Assembly (NCBI GenBank): GCA_963513935.1 | Contig: OY740768.1 | Span: 69,118,231 to 69,182,230, forward strand | From: Aphrophora alni | Lineage: Eukaryota > Arthropoda > Insecta > Hemiptera > Aphrophoridae | Direction of reading: 5' to 3' | DNA length: 64,000 bases | Shown here: positions 10,673 to 21,921 of the stretch, one piece after another | Numbering within the stretch: the first letter of the stretch is position 1 | Layout: every line of letters begins with the position of its first letter | The notes under the pieces: model-generated | What the model saw: only the letters and a program-made list of their open reading frames with translations | Database searches by the model: none | Told to the model about the DNA's origin: nothing | Position numbers and translations under genes: made by a program

Positions 10673-13372
10673 ATGGACAATAGACTACCTGTACTTTTTT
10701 GGAACGCTCAAGGCATTAAAAACAAAAAATTAGAATTTCTTCGCTATATTGTGCAAAGAAATAACTATAAAATAGCTTTAATTTCAGAAACACATTTAAA
10801 GCCACACAATAAATTTACTCTTTCAAATTTTAAAATATACCACACCGACAGAACAAACAGAGCCGGAGGTGGTACGGCTGTAATAATACATAAGCATATA
10901 AAACATGTTGAAATTTTGTTGCCCACACTAACACGCATTGAAGCTACTGCTATCAAGCTTGAGCTCAATGGCAGCCACACTACACTCATTTCAGCGTACA
11001 ATCCCCCGGGCAATATAGACACCCGTGATATAGATAAACTCCTGTTAACTTCTAACAAAGTTGTCATCGCCGGGGACTTAAATTCAAAACATACACGCTG
11101 GGGCTGCAGACATACAAACTCAAGTGGGGGAATCCTTTACCGCTACTTCGAATCAAACATTGCCATTCTACTGGCTCCCACTGAACCAACACACCTTAGC
11201 ACTCACAACACAGAAGACATCCTCGACTTGGCTATTGCTAAGGGCTTGACGGTATCACCGCAGCTGCACGTAGATAGGGATTTGAATTCAGATCACTATC
11301 CTGTCGTAATGGCGGTGGCTGGCAATCCTATTAGCAAGGAGCCAAGAGAGGTGCTGAACTACCGACTTGCTGACTGGGAGATGTTCCGTCAGCAAGTGGA
11401 TGGCTCATTACCTAACTCTGATGAGGTTCTGTCTCCTCAGGACATTGACAATGCTGTTTACAAACTAACAGCAGCCATACAAGACGCGACGAAAGCCGCA
11501 GTCCCGATTAAATGCCAGCCTCGGCATCACACGTTCATACCACGACACATACTTGCGCTCATCAAGCGTCGCAATAGGCTAAGAAGGGCATAACAGCAGG
11601 GAGTAAATAGATGTACACCACGTACACAACTAAACCGTCTCAAGAGACGAATTAAGATAGAACTAACTCAATTTCGAGCTGAAGGCTTCCAAGCCGAATT
11701 GGTCAGTCTAGATGTCAGTGAGAAACCCGTATGGCCACTTGTAAAACACTTTACACGTTCACCTATGTGCTATCCCCCACTAATAGGCCCTCATGGACAG
11801 GTGGGGGACCCGGATGATAAGGTAAATCTATTTACTGACACCCTGGAACAAGCGTTTCAACCAAATACTCAGCCCTCTGACCCAGTTTTCACTGACACGG
11901 TTGAAAACAACACTTTACAATTCGCCTACTCTCCTCACCAACACTCTATACACAAAACAACCCTCACAGAAATTAAGTGGGCGATTTCACACACAAAGGC
12001 CAGGAAAGCTCCTGGGCCAGACACTATTGGAAATACAACACTCAAAAACTTATCGGAGAAAGCGCTCAGGTTCTTTACAAACATATGTAATGCAATTCTC
12101 CGCACTCAACATTTCCCTGCTGCTTGGAAAGAAGCTAAAATATTAGTTTTTCTCAAGCTGGGCAAGGACAAGCATAGGCCCGAATCCTACAGACCCATTA
12201 GTTTGCTGAATACAATGAGCAAGGTCTTTGAGAAGATCCTGCTCAAACGTATCAACAAACATATACACACACACAACATCTTGAGGCCGGAGCAATTCGG
12301 TTTCAGAACCAAACACTCCACAACACTTCAACTGCTAAGAGTTGTTGAATACGCTACCAGGGGTTTCAATGGTAATCAGTCGACCGGGTCAGTCTTCCTG
12401 GATATTGAAAAAGCCTTTGATAGGGTTTGGCACAGTGGTCTCATAGACAAACTTAGGCAATACAACTTCCCAGACGGGCTGATATACCTCATTAGGTCTT
12501 ACCTAGCAGACCGCAAGTTCAGGGTTGATGTAGACCAAACAACATCCACACAGAGGACAATACAAGCTGGCGTGCCTCAAGGTTCGCTCATCGGGCCCGT
12601 ATTGTTCAATATCTACATCAACGACATTCCAACACTTGATAACACCAATGTGGCTATATATGCTGACGACACCGCGATATCCGCACAGTCATGGCAACCA
12701 TGTATGATCTACAGTAGGTTACAAACTTCACTAAACAATATAGAGCCATGGCTTAGAGCCTGGAGAGTAAAGGTAAATGTGTCCAAGTGCCAGGCGCTTT
12801 TGCTCTCTAAAAGAAACTCACACACCATTAATACTCCTTTACGCTTATTCAATGAAGACATACACTGGCATGGTCAGGTCAAGTACCTCGGGGTCATCCT
12901 AGATAGGAAACTGACTTGGTCTGCCCACATATCCGACACAATTAAAAGAGCAAACATGACACTGTCACAACTATATCCATTGTTCAATAAAACAAGTTCT
13001 CTTGAATTGAGAACAGCCACCACAATCTATTTATCTATACTTAGAAGCGTCATTACCTATGCAGCGCCCGTCTGGGGACACACTGGGGACACACACATGC
13101 GCAGGCTACAGATATTCCAAAACAAGGTTTTGAGAATAATCACTAAAGCACCAATGTGCACCAGAGTTAGGACCTTACATAAAGACTTAAATGTGCAGTT
13201 CATTAAACAACACATTCAACGATTATCAGCTAATCTCTACAAGGGGGCCCATGCACACCCAACATCAACGCTAATCTCTTCACTAGGTACATACGACACA
13301 ACATTTGACAAACACAGACGGCCGCTGTCCTTATTCGCACGACCGACCTTGATCTCTCGTTTGGGCCTATAA
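10673..13372 (+). pseudogene. Non-LTR retrotransposon ORF2: endonuclease-reverse transcriptase, one in-frame stop
   Basis: ORF2 of a jockey-like element nicks target DNA and reverse-transcribes its own RNA from the nick. The ATG is at 10673. The frame is open for 306 codons, has one TAA at 11591-11593, then stays in the same frame to TAA at 13370-13372 (899 codons plus stop). The N-terminal APE endonuclease shows WNAQGI, ISETHL, AYNPPG, GDLNSKHTRWGC and SDHYPV, including the catalytic E, D and H motifs. The reverse transcriptase follows: KAPGPD, YRPISLLN, FLDIEKAFDRVW (motif A Asp), GVPQGS, AIYADD (catalytic YADD) and KYLGVILD. All catalytic motifs survive, so the stop is the main lesion. An apparent start at about 11699 is a TTG inside the same frame, not a second gene. 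Confidence 0.93.
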
Positions 13373-13981
13373 AGCCATGCATAGCCATACCTAAATTTCA
13401 CCTCTTTGCTTTCTAGCTCTGTTTCAGATCAAAGGGTGCACCGCAGCGGCATGAGCCAAGCTCTCCCCACCAGGATGCAGTTGCATACAGTCTAATCTTG
13501 CACGCTTATTTCAGTAATCGAGTAGGCAGCAGAAGAAGATGTAGCTTGTAGCTCCTCCAATAAATTCACTAACAAGGTATTTGTAAGGTAACTCCCATCC
13601 TTCACCTTGCACGCCACATCTACCAAACCTGGGCTCCTGCATGATCTGTCGCGAGGTTTTACCTGACTGGACTCTGTCAAGTCAGGTCTTTACCTCGCCC
13701 TTCGCGCGGATACATAAAGTTCTGCTTTCTTCCACATTTACAATCTCGATACGCCCATGGAAAGAGCTTCTCAGTTTGGTACATGGAAAACCTTTCCTGT
13801 TTCCTTGTCCCACGCGATAGGGGTACTAACAGGAAGGAAGGTGGTTTTTAGTGAGTAAGAATCTCACACTATTGGGAAGAGCGGATTTCTCCCTTTGTCT
13901 TTTGAAGATTTTCCACCAATACTGCGAAATTTAAAAAAAAAAAAAAAAAAAGCGACAGCTCCACACCCTAACGGGTATTGG

Positions 13982-14173
13982 TCAACTCAAGAATAAGCGT
14001 AGAATATTTAACATGGCCATGTCGTGTCTTATAGTATTTATGTAGTCATTGATAATAGGAAGAAAAAATATTCCTGTAAATATGACTAAAATATTCACAA
14101 CAAAAGTAGGTAGAAATATATTTGGTTTTGCCTTAGGTGTTGTACTATCACAACCATTTTCTTCTTCCGACAT
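13982..14173 (-). CDS. Small ORF with one membrane segment (doubtful)
   Basis: A 63-codon ORF starts MSEEENGCDSTTPKAKPN and continues into a strongly hydrophobic stretch of about 20 residues (NILVIFTGIFFLP), as in a single-pass membrane protein. Roughly the first 40 codons lie outside the MITE; the rest reads through its right TIR (14019-14051). The ATG follows AAAA, an acceptable insect context. It could be the first exon of a host gene, later invaded by the MITE, or a chance ORF. No family is recognised and no downstream exon was found. Confidence 0.25.
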   Translation of the reverse strand: MSEEENGCDSTTPKAKPNIFLPTFVVNILVIFTGIFFLPIINDYINTIRHDMAMLNILRLFLS

Positions 14174-14499
14174 TTTTCTTGAACATCGTTCTTGATGTGT
14201 GTTTTACTCTTTTCAAGAAAAGGCAATACATTCTTGAAATTTGATTTATTACATGAAAAACTTAATTAGACAGATTTAGTTGTACAGTCATATTTTCAAG
14301 GGGGATATTTCCGTAAAAATCTATAGTGTGATGTCACATGTCGACTAAACAGTGAACCCAGAGACAAGTATTTAGTCTCTCAAACTATAATTAGGATGTA
14401 ACATAGAAATAGAAAAAACAATTGTTACTTCCAATATAAGAGAAATTTGCATAAATGCATTATACCCTCCCTAAAAAAAAGTTTAATGTTGGAAGTTGG

Positions 14500-17450
14500 C
14501 TGGACTGGAAGCCAGCACATTGGTAAATTTTTGACATGTTCTGCGTTGCTGGGACTAAAACAGTTCAAGTTTAGATAAAGTCTTTACTTTTAAAATATTT
14601 TAAATATAATCATGACGGGGTAAAGTATGTAATAATTAAAATTTCAGTTATCGATAAGTCAAAATAATTGGAATTAATTTGGCTACTTTATGATTTGTTT
14701 GTATTTATGGATAAATAATCTTCTCCTAGGTTGAATTTCAATATTTATTGTTAAAATATTATCTACAACTTTCTAAGTAATTGGTTAAATTCAGCTTTTT
14801 ATCTTTAATGACTTTTTAAAAACATATATTTAAATTGATTGAATCATGATCATGGTACTTTTCCTATGTATAAATTCAATAATTATCGTTAGTTTTGGTT
14901 TACATTCTACTTCTCATCTTTTCTATGAAAATTTGCCGCGCAATCATCACTGTCTTAAAACGAGCGCTTAAAACCCCTTGAATACTCTATTAGCGTCAGG
15001 GTTTGGAAGAGAACAAGATACAAGATTTTAAGACTAATGTTTTGTAAGGGTTAAAATTCCAAATAAAACCAAGATACTAATGACAATTTATTGGACTACC
15101 TATTGAAATGATTAATTTATGGATAAATTATCTATTATTTTAGTTAGTTGGAACAAATATATTAACCCATGTAAAAGCATTAATACATTAAGTAAAAATC
15201 TAAACCTCTCACCAATAGAAAATATACGAATCTTAATTAGATGAAAGAAGATAGTGTATTAGAATGACCAAATATATAATTACTACCTTTATAAAAATTT
15301 TGAAACGCTCAGCTTGCTGGGCGCAAAACGATTAAAAAATAACTATTATAAGATATTTTGTAATGGTTAAAACTTCTGTTATCGGTAATTCCAAATAAAA
15401 CCAAGATACTTATGAGACTATTGTTGTATTTATGGATATGTGACCTAATTATTTTAGTTTGTTGGAACAAATATGTTAACCTTTGTAAATAAATTAATAC
15501 CCTACAAGTTAAAATCTAAACCTCTCACCGACAGAACATATACGAGTCCTTATTAGATGAATGAAGATGGTGTTTTAGGAATTAGGAAGTATATAATGTG
15601 ATTATGTAAAATTTTTGAAATGCTCAGCGTTGCTGGGCGTAAAACGATTATAATATAGTGTTTGTTTATTCATAACTATTATAAGATGTTTTGTAGTAGT
15701 CTTTGTTTAGTATAACACAACAATCTCGCGCAGGTTGATGAAATGAAGGGGCATGTAGTGGGGTTGTAGGGTTGTTAGTAGATAAATTATGTCACTGTGT
15801 GAAGAATTTATTTACATTAAAGGCCGCTACTGTAATTTTTTACTTGGAGCCGCCGAAATTATAAGTTCAATTGGGTAAATTTAGTACTGGGTGATACTCT
15901 CTGGCAGTCTCACAACAGACTGGCCTTATTTTGTAATATTAAATTATAAAAATTCAGGTTTATATATATTTGACTACTACAAGGAATTTATTCCTTAACC
16001 ATCTAGCATTATTAACATTTCCCTGTTTGAATTTGGACAGGGATATACTTTTTTGTTACGATCAAAATTTTCGGTATTCATGTCGTTGTGATAATCACCT
16101 TTTCGCTCTCATGATTTAAAAATAAGCAATGCGTTGGAACACTTTGCATTCATTCCCTGCTTTGACAATGATCAGCCTTTTTCCCTTTTGAAACATTTTT
16201 TTCTCTTTCTAAGCTATTCCATTAGACTTGCCCTACTCCCAACAATCTTGTCAACTGGGCATCTCAATTTTTCCTGAAGTTTATTTTTGTCCTACTATAT
16301 TAACTATTTTAAGATAATGTATTGTACTGTTTAAAATTTTAGTTATCTGAAAACCAAGATACTAATGACTACTTATTGATTTGTTGTATTTATGGAATAA
16401 TGACCTATTATTTTGGTTTGTTGGAACAAATATGTTAACCCTTGTAAAAGCATTAATACTTTAAGTAAAAATCTAAACCTCTCACCGATAGAAAATATAC
16501 GAATCTTAATTAGATAATGAAGATATGGTGTTAGGAGTTTAAAAGTACAAGTTACATATTTATGTAAAATTTTTGAAACGCTCAGCGTTGCTGGGCACAA
16601 AACGATTAAAAATATAGTCTTTGTTTAGTAATTAATTAACTATTATAACATGTTTTGTAAGGGTTAAAAATTTCAGTTATCGATAATTCAAAATAAAATC
16701 AATATACTAATGAGAATTTATTAGACTATTCATGGGCGCAAATTAGATTAAAATATAGTCTTTGTTTAGTAATAAACTATTATTATAACATGTTTTGTAA
16801 GGATTAAAAATTTCAGTTATCGATAATTCAAAATAAAATCAATATACTAACGAGAATTTATTAGACTATTCATTGAATCGTTGCTGGGCGCAAATTGATT
16901 AAAATGTAGTCTTTGTTTAATAATAACAATTTTAAGATAATGTTTTGGTAATGGTTAAAATTTTAATTATAGAAAATTCAAAATAAAACCAAAATTCTAA
17001 TGCAAATTTATTGGACTATTTATTGATTTCTTGTATTTGATAGGCTACTACTCATGTAAAATCTTTAAAACGCTCATAGATGCTGGGCGCAAATAGATTA
17101 ATATATAGTCTTTCTTGTTTAGTAATAACAATTTTAAGATGATGTTTTGTAGTGGTTAAAATTTCAGTTATTAATAATTCAAAATACTTATTGATATGTT
17201 GTATTTATGAATAAATGGCCTATTATTTTGGTTTGTTGAACAAATATGTTAACCCTTGTAAAAACATTAAGTTAAAATCTAAACCTCTCACCGATAGAAA
17301 ATATACGAGATTTAATTAGATAATGAAGATGGTGTATTAGGAATTTGGAAGTACATGTAAAATTTTTGAAACGCTCAGCGTTGCTGGGCACAAAATGGTC
17401 ATAACTATTATAAGATGTTATGTGTAGTGGTTAAAATTTCATTCAGGTAT
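14500..17450 (+). repeat. Degenerate tandem family with a conserved GCTCAGCGTTGCTGGGC hairpin
   Basis: Full units of about 300-330 bp carry an ordered set of blocks: GAAACGCTCAGCGTTGCTGGG, AAAACGATTAAAATATAGTC, AAGATGTTTTGTAATGG, TTCAGTTATCGATAATTC, TTGTTGTATTTATGGATAA, GGAACAAATATGTTAACCC, ATCTAAACCTCTCACCGA. Hairpin copies or remnants lie near 14540, 15305, 15616, 16577, 16735, 16880, 17068 and 17369. Between 16570 and 17070 the units are shortened to about 140-190 bp. Unrelated sequence interrupts at about 15700-16300. No coding potential. Confidence 0.7.
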
Positions 17451-17460
17451 AATTATGGAT

Positions 17461-19723
17461 ATGATGTTGACAGGCATTCGAAATAAGTACTGCAGTGAGG
17501 GAAAACAGTCTATTGTTGCTAAATATCTTAGCGTTATTTGCAGTTTTGTCTTTGGGGAAATCTCCTTTCTCATTACAGTAAGCTTCTTGTATTACTTATT
17601 AGAATAATACAAAAAAACCAAAGAAATACATATTTTGTTACCAGCAACGATAAAACTACAGAGATTTCTATTTGTCTCTTCTGTTCAGCTTGAAATATAT
17701 TTTCAGTTTTAAGATGATAACTATCAATATGTTAACCCGTTCACCTTTGTTCCAGAAAATTCAAATTACGTTTTATTGCCAAATAAACCAAAAACTCTTA
17801 CCTAATTGAGTTTACCAGTAAAGATTGTTTTATTATTTGACTAAATCTGAGCACCTACTAGTACAATGTGTCGGCGTTAGTTTCGTGTAGAAACAATCGT
17901 TTGGATTTCTCCTTAATACAAGAGGATTTTATTTTGTCTCTGATATTACGACCGTAATGATTACAACAACATAAGTTAGTCCCCAAGTTCTGCTTATATT
18001 GCCGTTCCAACTGAGATCAATGGCACAGAATGTTTTTATTTTATTTTTGCTATTAAAATGTTAGGCAAGCATGATAATTCAGTTTATTAAAAACCAAATG
18101 TAATTTTTTAACAAAACATGATAAACATAATACACTTTCATACATTCACATTTACATATATAGCCTACACGAATAGACATTTACATTCTTAAATTAAATA
18201 ATTACAGTTACACATCAAATAGGCCTACATCATTACCTTTTTGATATTACATATCATATGTTAATATAAGATTCGATAGGTTTAGTTGATAAAAGTAAAA
18301 CTTTCAGTAAGGTATTTCTCAAAGAGAATTAGTTTCGGACATGTGTGAATTTTCACTTTGAAGTTTTCCTGTATTTATATTTAAAATGGCTTCCTGATGT
18401 GTAAAGAAGAATTTTTTGATTTCATTTATCTAAACAACCACGCAGACTACTTGGAATGTATTTATAAGTGAAACAGAATTTAAAAACTTTTCCCAACTTT
18501 TTTTAAGTTTTAATATATAAGTATTTTTAAATAAGGTCTAAATTGCTTTTCTCCTACCATGAAGTCGGCCTAATTTTAAGTTACATGTGATAATTTAAAT
18601 CGAGTATAATGAAGGTGGAATTCTTTTTTTCTAGTTTTATCCCGGAGCGATGATGTCGGAGACACTTTTCATCCCTCTCTTCCCAACAAAGTTATATAAA
18701 GGATTTCATAACAAAGTTGGTTTATAAAATAGTGGTGGATAAATTTCGACTCTGACGTTATAAGGCTAACGAGGGCTAAGGAGTTTTAGTTTAGGCTAAT
18801 ATTTTTGTCTTACTTTTTTTTATATGGTGATCATGAGCGAATCGATTTTTGCCTATAACAAGATAAAAAAAAAAATAACAATATCCCTTCCTTAAATAAG
18901 TTTTTTCTTCCCGCTTTTTTTTCTTTTCCAACATTACACTTGTGGCGTTCCTTTTTCAATCTTAACATCTCCAGTTGCCACCTCATTCAAACGCCTTTGA
19001 ACTGCACCTGGACCTGTTTGCTGGTCCTAAATTGGGTCATCAAAGACGTGAATTTCAGTCCTGTCATAATAAACTAATCAAGCTGCATATCAAAATGAGA
19101 AAGTTATACCTTGTGTAAAAAACAATGTGCTTACAAAGATTTATATTTAAACAATTTGTGTAAATAATTATAAAGAAAATTATAATTAGAACCAAGTCAG
19201 GTCAGGAAGGGAATAACTTACAAGAGTTGTGCAAAAATGACTTGATAGGAAATATCATTATGTCTAACCTATAGTAGGTGGATTTCGTGTTTTCAAATTA
19301 TGATTTTTCGATTAAAAAAAGAATTCCTCATTGAAGAAATAAATTATTCATAAGAATAAGGTGTGTAGTAAAGGATTAACAATCAAAATAATGAAAATTA
19401 ACTGTTCCCTTTAATATATATATATTTACCTTTTTCTTTTCATGTAATTTTTTTCTATGTTATCAACATGTATTTGAGTTGTAAGCTAAAGTTATGTGAT
19501 GAGATTGGTAGATATATCCGTTTGAACGTACCTGAGTTTATGGAATGACGTCCAGTGCTCTACAACCAAAACATGTGAACCGATTTTAATGAAATTTTGT
19601 AAATATTTTGGCCATACCTCGGGACGTTTCATTTGGTTAAGATGAAGGAAAGTTGTTGTTTTTTTTGTTGATGTTTAACTCTCAGTCACCGTCGCCTTAT
19701 AAAAAAAGAAAGAGGAAAGTGCG
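17461..19723. other. Gene-free stretch with one coding-like scrap
   Basis: AT-rich. A minus-strand segment at about 18949-19035 reads as an open peptide ending in GTPQV before a stop, after an AG acceptor-like site. It cannot be assigned. A phrase at about 19560-19600 (ACCGATTTTAATGAAATTTTG) is typical of interspersed arthropod repeats. Confidence 0.35.
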
Positions 19724-19743
19724 TTAACCTGTTGAGGAGTACT

Positions 19744-19759
19744 GACGGCTATAACCGTC
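19744..19759. promoter_or_regulatory. Subterminal palindromes of the piggyBac element (also 26182-26197 and 26216-26231)
   Basis: GACGGCTATAACCGTC near the left end, with GACGGTTAAAACCGTC and AACGGCTATAACCGTC near the right end. In piggyBac elements subterminal inverted repeats serve as transposase binding sites. That role is inferred here from position and symmetry. Confidence 0.6.
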
Positions 19760-19848
19760 TACCCTTATAAGGTGCATAAGAGTAAGCAAAACTATCATAA
19801 ATGGACTCCAGGGAGTAAAGACAATTTTTTAGTTTTTTATGTTCAGAC

Positions 19849-19854
19849 TTTATT
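19849..19854 (-). promoter_or_regulatory. Poly-A signal of the piggyBac transposase
   Basis: AATAAA on the minus strand, about 55 bases past the transposase stop at 19910-19912 and inside the left element end. Confidence 0.6.
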
Positions 19855-19909
19855 AAAATGGTATGCAATACAAGAATAAAACGTTATTTGTGCCTTCTGG
19901 ACGTTAAAA

Positions 19910-20034
19910 TTAAAAATTTTGTAAAATATGGTAATTCTCAAAACATGGGTACACGCAAAGTGCTACTTCACATTTTGAACATTCAAAGGCTGTTTCTTTA
20001 CGTTTACGTTCCTGTCGAGTAGTATTGGAACACA
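19910..20034 (-). pseudogene. PiggyBac transposase C-terminal cysteine-rich domain, cut off from the main gene
   Basis: The minus frame ending at TAA 19910-19912 encodes a basic stretch (RQERKRKE), then FECSKCEVALCVYPCFENYH. This is the C-x2-C...C-x3-C-x3-YH pattern of the piggyBac C-terminal zinc-binding domain, which binds the element ends. Its upstream part lies 3.7 kb away at 23755-23984. The break falls beside the first Cys pair, where an LTR-retrotransposon fragment begins at about 20035. The Cys/His residues are intact on this side, so the domain was functional when interrupted. Confidence 0.88.
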
Positions 20035-20035
20035 G

Positions 20036-21790
20036 TATAACGATCTCAAACGATCACAATGGATAAATAATTAATTAGGCCTAATATCAAATATTAAAAT
20101 AATAATAATCAATCAAAAGTTAACATTAATAAATAATTGTGTAAAATGTGTAAATTGAAACCAAACACATGTGAAATAAGCAACTTTACCGAAAGAGCAG
20201 CTGCAAGGTTAAGTTTGGAAAATAACTGTACAAATTGACAAACGTGACAAGGACAAGGGAAAGAAGACATTCTGTTTTACTTAAGAGAAGAAAGTTCGCC
20301 GACACAAATAAAAATTTAGTAGAAAACATAACGGAGTTTTGCTATTCAACGCAGCTGCGTGTTGTAAAAAATGGGAACCAAGAAAAAATGAGAAAGCGAA
20401 TTCCTAACGGTATCTCCGAGGGTGAAGCCAGCGCGTGTAAGAAAAAAACCAACGATTTTTAGAAAGTTAGAGGTCCAATCAGGAGAGGCCTGAGTTTTAA
20501 AAAAATGAGATTTTAACCAATAAGCGAAGAGGACGCTACACTTGAATTTCGGGAGAGGTGAAATCCAGAGTAAGGAGAGTCAGTCTAGAACTGGGGTTAA
20601 GAGCGTGTAGGTCTTGGCTTACAGCTAGGAATCAGAGTAGGAGGTGTTAAGTGTTAAGAATTAACCTGAGGGTTTAATTCTAAGTCGTCGGTTAATTTAA
20701 AGGCAGAGCGCCACAAAATTTAGTAGTTTCTTTGAAGTTTGTTAGAATCATAAATTAAATAGAGTCAAAGAGTTTAAATTTCATAAAAGAAGAGGAGAGA
20801 TCATCGCGTCGAAGCCCATAGTAATCGAGAACGAGTAAGGAGACTAAACAGAGCTAGCGGAGTATCACCAGAGATTCACCACCAGTCAATGAACCAGTGT
20901 TAGCAGCATCCGACTTCCCAGGCTAAGGATACGTTGTGTTGTTGTGCATCGTTAGTGATTTGTGTTGTGTAAAAGTGCCAAAATTATAGCGGACGAGGAG
21001 AATTGCTGATAAGTACAAAATTTCAGAATAAATAATCATTAGAGTTAGTATTTCACTTTAATTGAGTCATTAAAAGTTCCCATGCCCGAGATAAGAGTCA
21101 AGTTTTTTTTTTGTAAAATTAATTTAAAAGTAAAGTAATTAAGCTAGCCGGCAAAATAAAGTAAATTTGGAAATATAAGTTAATTAAAGAAATTTGTCTT
21201 GTTTTTTGTTATAAAATTGATAAAGTTAATAAGAACAATTTGGACAAGATCTGTTGAACATTTTGTAGAGTTTTGAATTTTATGTAAATTGAATAATCAA
21301 TTGTAGATTTTAAATTTGTAATCAAAATATTGTGTATTAGAGTAAATTAGTTTTAAAGAATGCAAGTGTGAGAGAATGAAGTAGCCTTAAGATATTTCAA
21401 TGAATAGATAGATTGAATTGATACTGTTGTTATAAATAATTGTTTTTTTTGCTAATAAATCCTGAAGTTAGTTAAAGGATAAAAACTTGTTTTGTTGAAC
21501 TAATTTACTTAAACCATCATAATAGTTTTTCAAAAGTTTTCAAGAGAATTAAAATAAATTAATTTAAAATTAAATTAATTTTAAAGTAAATAAATTAGAT
21601 AAAAGAAATATTATATATAACAAACGTTCTGTTATGTTATATTTGGTCGCACAACGTGTGGCAAGATAAAAAAAAAATTATATAACATAAAACTTGTTAT
21701 GTTATATTTGGTCGCACAACGTGTGGCATTTGTTTAAAATAAATTGGTAAATTAAATAAAATATATATAACATAAGACTGTTATGTTATA
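20036..21790 (+). repeat. Candidate 5' LTR or leader
   Basis: The insert starts TATAAC (20036) and the sequence just before the gag-proximal primer-like site ends GTTATA (about 21785-21790), a short inverted repeat at putative LTR ends. It lacks the usual TG...CA. There is no matching 3' LTR in the window, so length and identity cannot be tested. A 75-codon ORF at 20235-20462 has no recognised domain. Confidence 0.35.
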
Positions 21791-21812
21791 TTTGGCACCC
21801 AACGTGGGGCTC
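21644..21812 (+). promoter_or_regulatory. Three tandem primer-binding-site-like modules
   Basis: TGGTCGCACAACGTGTGGC occurs at 21644-21662 and 21709-21727, and TGGCACCCAACGTGGGGCTC at 21793-21812. Each follows GTTATGTTATATT and an upstream partner able to form a hairpin (for example TATAACATAAGACTG with TTATGTTATA). The third copy is nearest gag and looks most like the TGGCGCCCAACGTGGGG type of retroelement primer site, which pairs with a tRNA 3' end. The first two are diverged duplicates. Confidence 0.6.
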
Positions 21813-21921
21813 ATTAAAGTGAAATTTAAATTGCTAGTTATAGAATTGTTAGAGGATAAGAATATTAACATTGTTACTGGAAATATTGTGTGGTAGATAA
21901 TAGGTTAGAGTAGTATTGTTT

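Larger units (their letters stand above)
10414..13950 (+). mobile_element. 5'-truncated jockey-like non-LTR retrotransposon
   Basis: The element runs from inside ORF1 through a full-length ORF2 (10673-13372), a 3' UTR of about 560 bp, and a poly-A tail of about 18 A (13933-13950). A 14-bp direct duplication flanks it. The APE-type endonuclease followed by reverse transcriptase, without a C-terminal zinc-knuckle nuclease, fits the jockey group. It is inserted in a MITE and is therefore younger. Only two stop codons break the remaining ORFs, so insertion looks recent. Confidence 0.93.
10069..14058. mobile_element. MITE with 33-bp TIRs, split by a nested retrotransposon
   Basis: Bases 10076-10108 and 14019-14051 are perfect 33-bp inverted repeats starting CAATGACTACATAAATAC. 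Weaker similarity continues inward (a TCTACGCTT block on both sides). The outer flanks are a direct ATAATAG (10069-10075 and 14052-14058), a 7-bp target duplication. Removing the nested element and one copy of its own duplication leaves about 425 bp with no transposase, so this is a non-autonomous DNA transposon. A CA start and a 7-8 bp duplication are compatible with hAT-like superfamilies, but the family is not certain. The interior is richer in GC than its surroundings. A 106-codon minus ORF (10180-10500) runs across the insertion boundary and is probably chance. Confidence 0.8.

Noticed and set aside
11699..13372. Separate RT gene starting at 11699
   Set aside because: The start is a TTG; the frame is continuous with the endonuclease frame from 10673, interrupted only by TAA at 11591.
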